Source: Sulfurimonas sp. (GTDB lineage Bacteria > Campylobacterota > Campylobacteria > Campylobacterales > Sulfurimonadaceae). From it: a stretch of 12,036 nucleotides of DNA. Positions 1 to 4,364 of the stretch are shown here, in pieces (within the stretch, counting starts at the first letter, position 1; each line of letters opens with the position of its first letter). Where the stretch lies: NCBI GenBank assembly GCA_022712845.1, contig JAFLJV010000085.1, positions 1 to 12,036 of the forward strand, read 5' to 3'. Under the pieces are notes generated by a model, which was not told the origin of the DNA, did not search any database, and worked only from the letters and a program-made list of their open reading frames with translations. The translations under genes and the position numbers were made by a program.

Positions 1-640
1 CTGCATCTGTTGTTGTATAGTTAAATGTAACTACTAAATCTGATTTTGGAGCTTCAGTGATTGTTACTGTGTACTCAGTTGTACTCTCACCTTCAACTAC
101 ATCTGATGGTCCCTCTAAGCTAACAATCGCTGTATCACTAATATTTACTTCAGTACGACGAATATCTTCATTAAAATCTTCTCTATTTTCTTCATTATTT
201 CCAAATGCTCTTTGTCTAAGGTCTGCATTGATATCACCAATAGCATTATTTGAATCACTAAATACCGCTTCTCCACCTTCTGTAGATTCTGTAGCTTCTT
301 CACCAGCGGCAGTTTCTAAATCTTCTATATTAACTATTTCATCATTATTTTCTAATATGCTTTGTAATGAGTCTTTTTGTGTTACAGTATCTTCTTTTGC
401 AAATTCTTGGTTTGATAAAGAAGAATCAAAAAGTTGTTTTTCTTTACCTGATATATTTAAAGTAGTTCCATCAGGCATAGACACTACAACATTGTCAGAA
501 ATTATATTATTTTTACCACCAACAATTGATTCACCCTCTAAAATTTCAGAACCTTTTGAAACTTCACGAAATGAATTATCTAAACCTTTTACATAAAATG
601 TACCTTCAGTGCTTATAACTTTTCCAATAATTTTCAACAT
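1..640 (-). CDS. LapA-type giant adhesin, N-terminal part (runs off the window)
   Basis: This is the first 213 residues of a large secreted adhesin whose gene continues past the left edge. Residues 1-70 match the retention module that anchors LapA-family type I-secreted adhesins in the outer-membrane pore: a beta-rich start (GKVISTEGTFYVKG), then EVSKGSEILEGE and VVVSMPDGTTLNISG. Residues 110-113 are TAAG, the di-alanine motif cut by LapG-type proteases. An acidic linker follows, and from about residue 173 a Calx-beta-like repeat begins (VSLEGPSDVVEGES...YTVTITEAP). There is no signal peptide, as expected for type I secretion. The ATG at 640-638 has GGAG about 8 nt upstream. In the family the protein holds cells in biofilms until a periplasmic protease releases it; a LapG-like gene lies at 10614. 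Repeat number and the C-terminal secretion signal are not visible. The family call is confident; the exact relative is not. Confidence 0.85.
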   Translation of the reverse strand, partial: MLKIIGKVISTEGTFYVKGLDNSFREVSKGSEILEGESIVGGKNNIISDNVVVSMPDGTTLNISGKEKQLFDSSLSNQEFAKEDTVTQKDSLQSILENNDEIVNIEDLETAAGEEATESTEGGEAVFSDSNNAIGDINADLRQRAFGNNEENREDFNEDIRRTEVNISDTAIVSLEGPSDVVEGESTTEYTVTITEAPKSDLVVTFNYTTTDA

Positions 641-699
641 GCAATACTCCAAATATAGTTTTATTATGTCAATGATATAATAATTTTGAAATATAGTAT

Positions 700-717
700 A
701 TTGTACTTGAGTACAAT
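700..717. promoter_or_regulatory. 18-bp perfect palindrome upstream of the adhesin gene
   Basis: ATTGTACT-TG-AGTACAAT has two perfect 8-bp arms around a 2-bp centre. It sits in host DNA about 60 bp upstream of the adhesin start codon, beside AT-rich sequence that could supply a leftward -10 box (TATACT on the minus strand). Position and symmetry suit a dimeric regulator's operator. Without the prophage it would lie just downstream of the tRNA-Ser, but no T-run follows it on the minus strand, so a terminator is less likely. The cognate regulator is unknown. Confidence 0.4.
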
Positions 718-752
718 GTTTAAATAGAAATTGATTTTTATGATTATTATAT

Positions 753-777
753 GGTGGTGGACAAGGAGAGATTCGAA
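753..777 (-). repeat. attL: Left attachment site (displaced 3' end of tRNA-Ser)
   Basis: This 25-bp sequence (starts GGTGGTGGAC, ends GATTCGAA) is identical to 10411-10435, the 3' end of the intact tRNA-Ser gene. The match stops abruptly on both sides. Only the T-arm and acceptor end of a tRNA are present, so it is not a gene. A short duplication of a tRNA 3' end with an integrase gene beside the other copy is the classic mark of tyrosine-recombinase integration. This copy is the original host 3' end pushed aside by the phage. Confidence 0.93.
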
Positions 778-858
778 AAAAACCTATGCTAAAAACCTGG
801 TTTTTTGACATATTATTCTTACTATGATATACTTTTATTGATGTACAAATTTATCTCC

Positions 859-879
859 TGTCTAGTTGATTACTAGACA
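859..879. repeat. Perfect inverted repeat, 8-bp arms and 5-nt loop
   Basis: TGTCTAGT-tgatt-ACTAGACA can fold as a hairpin in ssDNA or RNA. No T-run follows directly, so it is not a simple terminator. It is the best-formed hairpin near attL. The sequence leading into it (TCTCCTGTCTAGTT) resembles the stretch after the hairpin near the rep gene (TCTCCCTTGTCTACTT, about 7643-7658), which would fit an origin or packaging role. Confidence 0.4.
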
Positions 880-895
880 CTAAAGAGGTTAGGTT

Positions 896-924
896 AAGGC
901 TTTCGGGTCTTAGCCTTTTTTTTT
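896..924 (+). terminator. Rho-independent terminator-like hairpin
   Basis: AAGGCT (896-901) pairs with AGCCTT (912-917) across a 10-nt loop, and the stem runs straight into a tract of nine T residues (916-924). No rightward gene lies between attL and this point, so it may stop transcription entering from the host side or protect the phage left end. Confidence 0.55.
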
Positions 925-1051
925 GCCAATTTTTTTGGTAAGGTTGGGGTGGGAGTGGACTCTTTAGAAATAAGGAGAAAGTTTGTACACTCGAATAGTA
1001 GTAGTCTTTTTAGTGTTAATGGTGTTCGCACCTATTTTACATTAATCAAAA

Positions 1052-1074
1052 CAGAGGAATTAATCACTCCTCTG
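1052..1074 (-). terminator. Terminator of the leftward three-gene operon
   Basis: CAGAGGA (1052-1058) and TCCTCTG (1068-1074) form a 7-bp stem with a 9-nt loop. Read on the minus strand it is followed by TTTTG and lies 10 bp beyond the stop codon of the 1084-1497 gene, where the leftward operon should end. The plus-strand side is also T-rich, so it may work both ways. Confidence 0.6.
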
Positions 1075-1083
1075 GCTATTATT

Positions 1084-1497
1084 TTATTTAGGTATAAACA
1101 TTTCTCTTAATATTTTCATATTTTTTTCTGTAGATTTTTCTAATTTTTTATTAATTCTTTCTATTTCATCATCATCAGTTCCGTAAAGCATTTTTATCAC
1201 TTGTTGTTCTGTTTGGTATTCTTTATATTCTCTAACTACAACTATAATTGTAATTATTATAAGACATATAGCGATAATGCTAATACCAATAGTTTTAATA
1301 TTATATTTTTTAAAATCATTATTTTTATTATGTGTGTATGTTTTGTTGAAATTAGTGTTTTTATTTGATGTATATATTTTTTTAGTTTCAGTAGTTTTAT
1401 TTATATTTTTTAAATTATTTTTTAAAAATTCTTCCTTATTACAACTAGGACAAATTTTACTAAAGTATTTATTTCCACAATTTCTACATATTGCCAT
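1084..1497 (-). CDS. Small zinc-ribbon protein with one membrane helix
   Basis: A 137-residue protein with an N-terminal zinc ribbon made of two CxxC knuckles (C4/C7 in CRNCG and C16/C19 in CPSCN). A low-complexity Asn/Lys/Thr linker (about 26-65) leads to one strong transmembrane helix (about 67-88, GISIIAICLIIITIIVVV) and a charged, helical C-terminus. The ribbon should face the cytoplasm and the tail the periplasm. The ATG at 1497 has AAGG upstream at normal spacing. It is the last gene of a leftward operon, 19 bp after the secreted TonB-like protein. The function is not recognised. Its place in the module opposite to the virion genes suggests a lysogenic or superinfection role rather than a structural one; that is inference. 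Confidence 0.75.
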   Translation of the reverse strand: MAICRNCGNKYFSKICPSCNKEEFLKNNLKNINKTTETKKIYTSNKNTNFNKTYTHNKNNDFKKYNIKTIGISIIAICLIIITIIVVVREYKEYQTEQQVIKMLYGTDDDEIERINKKLEKSTEKNMKILREMFIPK

Positions 1498-1516
1498 TTA
1501 TTTACCTTATTTTTAT

Positions 1517-2239
1517 TTATGGATATTGTAAATTCACATTACATTTTATTTTTGTTTGAAATAATAATTTAAATTTTCCTTTGAATACTTCTTTATTTAT
1601 TCCTAACATATATGCGTATGATGTAGTGATATTTTTTCCTTTTTCGGTTAATAAGGTTATCCTTTTCATGCATTTTTTAGGTTCTGTATTTAAATTAATA
1701 AATCCATCCTTAGTAGTCTCAAATATTCTTACATATTCTTTGCTTGAATGTTCAAACCTTGTAGTTCCTCTAGGTATATTTTGATAATATGTTTCTGTAC
1801 TATTACTCGAACTTAAATTAGTATAATTTTGACTTTCTTTAGCTTGTCCTATTTTATAATATATTATAAATCTTACTAGTGTTTTTTCTTTAGGTACTAT
1901 AAATTTTTTAGACTGTTTTTTAATCGCTTTCTTTATGATTTTATCTAGCTTTCTATTATTACTCTTTTTTAAAAATTTGAATTTAATAATCTTTGAATTT
2001 TCATCTATATAAAAGCTGATTATATTTTTCTCTTTTAAATAGTCAAGTTTTAATTTTTTAATTTCTTTGTTTAACATTTTTTGTAAAATTTCTATGTTCT
2101 CATCTTGATTATCTAAAATATAATCTTTTTGTTCATCACTTAAATTTACATTTTTATACAATGCTTTCATGTTTTGGTTAACTTCAACATTAGCATTTAA
2201 GCTGATTATCAATATTAAGAAAAATATTATTATTTTCAT
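1517..2239 (-). CDS. Secreted protein with a TonB/TolA C-terminal-like domain
   Basis: A 240-residue protein with a signal peptide (MKIIIFFLILIISLNA, cleavage near residue 16), so probably periplasmic. Residues 56-130 follow the TonB C-terminal domain pattern: a strand then turn (ISFYIDENSKIIKFKFLKKS), then LDKIIKKAIKKQSKKF and a final strand VRFIIYYKI. In that family the equivalent positions read FxIdxxGkv, the SSG region, LDxaal and xFxP. A Ser/Asn/Thr-rich linker (about 136-155) leads to an unrecognised C-terminal region with two cysteines (190, 233) that could pair. There is no N-terminal anchor or proline-rich spacer beyond the signal, so it is not a working TonB. The start at 2239 has AAGG 7 nt upstream. 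TolA, a structural relative, is the entry co-receptor of filamentous phages, so a decoy or superinfection-exclusion role is attractive but speculative. Confidence 0.75.
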   Translation of the reverse strand: MKIIIFFLILIISLNANVEVNQNMKALYKNVNLSDEQKDYILDNQDENIEILQKMLNKEIKKLKLDYLKEKNIISFYIDENSKIIKFKFLKKSNNRKLDKIIKKAIKKQSKKFIVPKEKTLVRFIIYYKIGQAKESQNYTNLSSSNSTETYYQNIPRGTTRFEHSSKEYVRIFETTKDGFINLNTEPKKCMKRITLLTEKGKNITTSYAYMLGINKEVFKGKFKLLFQTKIKCNVNLQYP

Positions 2240-2248
2240 TTTAATGCC

Positions 2249-2449
2249 TTATTTTAATTTAAATTTGCCACTACTGGCTTTTTCTTTTATAGCTTTTAAG
2301 TTTTCAAGATGTTTTTCTGTGGCTTCAATGCTTTCATCTAGTGCCATGCCTTGATTAATTAATCTAACTAAGTCAGGTCTTTCTTTTTCCCATTTATTTA
2401 AATTTTGTCTAGTTGTTCCTAGAAGTTTTGCTAAATCTTCTTTTGTCAT
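2249..2449 (-). CDS. Small HTH regulator, probable phage repressor
   Basis: A 66-residue protein. Residues 2-24 form a helix-turn-helix of XRE/Cro type (DLAKLLGTTRQNLNKWEKE), with the Q/N/W recognition-helix pattern typical of small phage and plasmid regulators. The rest is predicted helical and probably dimerises. The ATG at 2449 has AAAGG about 8 nt upstream. It is the first gene of the leftward operon, 9 bp before the TonB-like gene, and diverges from the virion operon across a region holding regularly spaced boxes, one of which abuts its own start. By analogy with CTX phage RstR it probably represses replication and virion genes and itself. The target is inferred from position. Confidence 0.8.
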   Translation of the reverse strand: MTKEDLAKLLGTTRQNLNKWEKERPDLVRLINQGMALDESIEATEKHLENLKAIKEKASSGKFKLK

Positions 2450-2575
2450 AATAGATTACCTTTTTATTAATATTTAGTTACAATAGTTTACATATTAAGC
2501 TTATCTAAAGTTAAAATAGGTTACAATATATACATATAAAGGGTAACATAGTTTACATTTTAAGGAAGTGACAAA
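2450..2575. promoter_or_regulatory. Divergent control region with an evenly spaced operator array
   Basis: Four copies of ATAGNTTACM start at 2451, 2483, 2516 and 2548, a spacing of 32, 33 and 32 bp, close to three DNA helical turns. A weaker fifth copy (TTTAGTTACA) begins at 2473, one turn before the second. An inverted half-site (GTAAC) lies at 2543-2547 beside the last box. All full boxes point the same way and face one side of the helix. The region separates the leftward HTH operon from the rightward genes, so it is the natural binding region for the HTH protein. AT-rich stretches around 2528-2540 could hold a -10, but no single promoter is clear. Confidence 0.7.
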
Positions 2576-2734
2576 ATGCAAGTAAATATCCAAAACATTC
2601 AAAGACCTACTTTATTTCGAGAGTTCTTTGATAAATTGATTACATATTCTAATGAGGTTATAGAGTATATAAATACATCTACTATTAATAATGTCACTTC
2701 TCTAACTATCGTAAAACCGCGATATCTCTTGTGA
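2576..2734 (+). CDS. Small phage protein of unknown function (52 aa)
   Basis: A short reading frame with an excellent start: AAGGAAGTGACAAA directly before ATG, the same leader used by four other phage genes. The product (begins MQVNIQNIQR, ends VKPRYLL) has no signal peptide, membrane helix or recognised motif. Its first 16 nt around the start (GACAAAATGCAAGTAA) are identical to those of the ssDNA-binding protein gene at 3038, so the initiation region seems duplicated. It is the first gene right of the operator array, where early control or replication proteins are expected. A GTG overlapping its stop (GTGA at 2731) opens a further 28 codons to 2817 with no SD; that may be a coupled peptide or nothing. 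Confidence 0.55.
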   Translation: MQVNIQNIQRPTLFREFFDKLITYSNEVIEYINTSTINNVTSLTIVKPRYLL

Positions 2735-3037
2735 ATACTATCAAAAATAACATTAATCATACATATATGCAAATCAAAACAATGTTTAAAAACTTATTTC
2801 AAAGGATTACAAATTAAAACAACGCAGTCACTTAACTGTATACAGAGTTTGATGTAAGGCGTTCAATTGACAAGCATTGAGTTAGAACTTGTTAAAAGCT
2901 AATCTCCCCTCTTCAGTCGCTTCTAGAGGGTCAAAAAAAGTGACAAATTAAGTTCATAGAGTATAAATATTTATATTTTTTAAACTTAATTCAATGACAG
3001 TTGGTTAAGTAATAAATTAACGCTGAGGAGCGACAAA
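2735..3037. other. 300-bp non-coding region rich in palindromes, possible origin or packaging region
   Basis: No gene of credible length is present. Structures include a 10-bp palindrome CTGTATACAG (2836-2845), a CCCTCT/AGAGGG stem (2907-2912 with 2925-2930) without a T-run, and 9-bp inverted arms AATTAAGTT (2946-2954) and AACTTAATT (2983-2991) enclosing a perfect 14-bp AT palindrome TATAAATATTTATA (2962-2975). A GTGACAAA like that in the gene leaders occurs at 2940-2947 without a start codon, and inverse forms GTCACTT (2826-2832) and GTCGCTT (about 2916-2922) can pair with it. This is the main intergenic space right of the control region. A complementary-strand origin or packaging hairpin is plausible, as is an upstream regulator of the next gene. 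Confidence 0.45.
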
Positions 3038-3445
3038 ATGCAAGTAATCAAAAGAGGTTTTAATATAAAGAGTGAAGTTTTAGATATATCATCTATTAAG
3101 CCAGCTGATAGCGGAAAACTACAAGATGGTAGAGAGTATAGTGCATCTGTTAAATTTAGAAGTACAAATGTTACAGAAGATAACTTTGAAGATACTTTTA
3201 AAGAGATAGAAGAAATTATTGAGTATCAAGTACCTTGCTCTAGTGCAAAACAAGCTTCACAAGTAACTGACATACTAAGAAAACTTAGAGCTACAAATAC
3301 TCCTGTATATATTAACACTGGTGTTCCTAGAAAATATGAGGGACAGCAAATATATAGTGCAAAAAGTTTAGATTTAGGGGATAAATTTTTACTTCTAAAT
3401 GGTGCAAAACAAAAGTCTACGACTCAAGAACAAAAAGCAAGTTAA
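3038..3445 (+). CDS. Probable ssDNA-binding protein (pV analogue)
   Basis: A 135-residue soluble protein with no signal or membrane segment. Its N-terminal half is beta-rich (VIKRGFNIKSEVLDIS, DGREYSASVKFRS), as in an OB-fold, and the tail is Lys/Gln/Ser-rich (AKQKSTTQEQKAS). No diagnostic motif was found, so the call rests on size, character and position: inoviruses place their ssDNA-binding protein immediately before the coat genes, as here. In that role it coats newly made plus strands and hands them to the assembly machine, and in Ff phages it also represses translation of the replication gene. The leader GAGGAGCGACAAA before ATG is a variant of the shared phage leader. An uncharacterised replication accessory protein is the alternative. 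Confidence 0.55.
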   Translation: MQVIKRGFNIKSEVLDISSIKPADSGKLQDGREYSASVKFRSTNVTEDNFEDTFKEIEEIIEYQVPCSSAKQASQVTDILRKLRATNTPVYINTGVPRKYEGQQIYSAKSLDLGDKFLLLNGAKQKSTTQEQKAS

Positions 3446-3634
3446 GTAGTAAAAGATGAAAAATATTAAATCTAAAATTACTAATATTCAAAAAGAGATA
3501 GTTTATTAATTATGCTTAAAGCCTCGTCATAGCAAAGCGATAGAGGTAACAAACGATTAGTGCGTTCGTACTTAAAATCAGGTTGCATTGCAGTTAAGAT
3601 TATGCTGATAATTTTTTTATAAAAGGTGTTTTAC
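3446..3634. other. Non-coding gap before the coat genes
   Basis: No open frame longer than about 17 codons. The centre (about 3520-3600) is visibly richer in G and C than its surroundings and contains short inverted arms (CCTC/GAGG at 3522-3525 and 3543-3546; AACG/CGTT at 3552-3555 and 3563-3566; GCAT/ATGC near 3588-3605), none of them a strong stem. An ATTATGCT direct repeat flanks this core. A T-rich tract precedes the coat-gene SD. Ff phages keep a terminator or promoter near the major coat gene; here I see no clear terminator, so a coat promoter or structured 5' leader is the likeliest content. Confidence 0.35.
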
Positions 3635-3829
3635 ATGAAGAATTTTTTTATTAAGTTATTTGCATTATTTGCAGTAATGGGTTTACTTGCTACGCAAGCA
3701 AGTGCGGCTTTAACTGCTCCTGATTTTACTGGTGCAAGTGCTGATGTAACTACAGTTGTTGTTGCTATTATCGGTTTTGTTGTAATCATTTTTGGTTTCA
3801 AAAAAGTACTTGGTATCTTAAGAGGTTAG
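3635..3829 (+). CDS. Major coat protein (pVIII-like), copy 1
   Basis: A 64-residue precursor with a textbook signal peptide (MKNFFIKLFALFAVMGLLA then TQASA, cleaved after residue 24), giving a 40-residue mature protein. The mature form has a short acidic N-terminus (PDFTGASADV), one hydrophobic helix (VTTVVVAIIGFVVIIFG) and a basic C-terminus (FKKVLGILRG), the layout of inovirus major coat subunits: acidic end outward, basic end toward the DNA. The frame could be extended to GTG at 3626, but ATG at 3635 has AAAAGG at 8-nt spacing and starts the signal peptide cleanly. It is first in the virion module and strongly similar to the next gene. Confidence 0.88.
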   Translation: MKNFFIKLFALFAVMGLLATQASAALTAPDFTGASADVTTVVVAIIGFVVIIFGFKKVLGILRG

Positions 3830-3833
3830 CAGT

Positions 3834-4016
3834 TTGAAAAAAAGCATTTTAATAATACTCCTCCTTGTATTTGTTAATAATGCTTTTGCTCTAGTTGCTA
3901 GTGATATTGATATGTCAAGTGCCACAACTGATGTAACTACTATTATTGTTAGCATATTGTCTTTTTTAGTCCTTTTAATGGGTTATAAAAAAGTACTTTC
4001 TCTTTTAGGTAGGTAG
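3834..4016 (+). CDS. Major-coat-like protein, copy 2 (tandem paralogue)
   Basis: A 60-residue precursor starting at TTG (3834), with AGAGG 8 nt upstream inside the end of the previous gene. The signal peptide (MKKSILIILLLVFVNNAFA) is cleaved after residue 19, leaving about 41 residues: acidic start (ASDIDMSSATTDV), hydrophobic helix (TTIIVSILSFLVLLMG) and basic end (YKKVLSLLGR). It aligns without gaps to copy 1 through DVTT, the helix and (F/Y)KKVL, so the two arose by duplication. The weaker TTG start suggests lower output, so this may be a minor or alternative subunit. It abuts the next gene. Confidence 0.82.
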   Translation: MKKSILIILLLVFVNNAFALVASDIDMSSATTDVTTIIVSILSFLVLLMGYKKVLSLLGR

Positions 4017-4202
4017 ATGAAAATTTACCTACTTTTAGTTTTTTTAATAGTATCAAACAGCTACGGCTATGTAGATATGAGTGATACTATTAATAGAGCT
4101 AATGACTTAAATATGACAAGTCAAGATTATGCTTATGCAATGGCAATAAGTGGAGCATTTAGCGGTTTGCTTTTTGGCTTATTTTTATGGAAAGTTAAAT
4201 AA
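4017..4202 (+). CDS. Small signal-peptide membrane protein, probable minor coat protein
   Basis: A 61-residue protein whose ATG directly follows the stop of the second coat gene, with AGGTAGG just upstream, so translation is probably coupled. A signal peptide (MKIYLLLVFLIVSNSYG) is followed by an acidic stretch (YVDMSDTINRANDLNMTSQDYA) and one helix ending in a basic tail (AISGAFSGLLFGLFLWKVK). The layout resembles the two preceding coat proteins but the sequence is clearly diverged. It may be a third, distant coat paralogue or a virion-end protein. No family was recognised. Confidence 0.7.
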   Translation: MKIYLLLVFLIVSNSYGYVDMSDTINRANDLNMTSQDYAYAMAISGAFSGLLFGLFLWKVK

Positions 4203-4220
4203 AATTTTAGGAGTGATAAA

Positions 4221-4352
4221 ATGGTAGATTTTTTAAATTTTACAATAATCGGAGACCCTTCTTTTGATTTCTTTTTTAGTATAAATGCAAGTTTATCTCT
4301 TTTGTTTTTTATATCATTTTCTGCTCTTACTTTCTTTCGTGGTCGAGTTTAA
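4221..4352 (+). CDS. Tiny membrane protein (43 aa), pVII/pIX-like candidate
   Basis: A 43-codon gene with a strong leader (AGGAGTGATAAA directly before ATG), a variant of the leader shared by other phage genes. The product starts MVDFLNFTII, has an acidic patch (GDPSFDF) and one hydrophobic helix (SLSLLFFISFSALTFF), and ends with a basic RGRV. There is no cleavable signal, as for the 32-33-residue pVII and pIX proteins that cap the leading tip of Ff virions. Its position between the coat genes and the pIII-like gene matches gVII/gIX. The assignment is by size, topology and position only. It ends 12 bp before the pIII-like gene. Confidence 0.68.
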   Translation: MVDFLNFTIIGDPSFDFFFSINASLSLLFFISFSALTFFRGRV

Positions 4353-4364
4353 AAAAGTAATAAT

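Larger units (their letters stand above)
778..1050. other. Non-coding, structured left end of the prophage
   Basis: No convincing gene lies here. Visible structures are an 8-bp-arm hairpin (859-879), a terminator-like hairpin with a T-run (896-924), a G-rich stretch with four G-tracts (942-958: GGTTGGGGTGGGAGTGG) that is unusual in such AT-rich DNA, and a short GGTG-TTCG-CACC hairpin (1021-1032). An SD-like AAGGAG at 972-977 stands before a TTG-started 20-codon hydrophobic reading frame (983-1045), which may be chance. Inoviruses keep origins and the packaging signal in such intergenic regions, so that role is possible here but unproven. Confidence 0.5.

Noticed and set aside
57..596. 179-codon open frame on the plus strand
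   Set aside because: Antisense to the adhesin retention module and linker. The protein is Ser/Leu-rich low complexity with no SD, while the minus strand gives a recognisable family.
753..777. A second tRNA gene suggested by the tRNA-like sequence
   Set aside because: Only the 25-bp 3' end is present, with no D-arm or anticodon arm; it is the att duplication.
859..879. XerCD dif-like recombination site
   Set aside because: The arms are fully symmetric and do not match the XerC/XerD half-site pattern as I know it; the phage has its own integrase and clear tRNA att sites.
1517..2239. A functional TonB energy transducer
   Set aside because: No retained N-terminal membrane anchor, no proline-rich spacer and no ExbB/ExbD genes nearby; only the domain pattern is shared.
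1277..2354. Plus-strand open frames at 1277-1531, 1581-1784 and 2169-2354
   Set aside because: All lie antisense to the leftward operon genes, which have SDs, signal peptide or motifs; the plus-strand products are low-complexity hydrophobic shadows.
2451..2557. CRISPR-like repeats at even 32-33 bp spacing
   Set aside because: Repeats are only 10 bp and imperfect, no cas genes are present, and the position between divergent promoters fits operators.
3456..3509. 17-codon ORF after the ssDNA-binding gene
   Set aside because: Too short, no SD, no recognisable feature.
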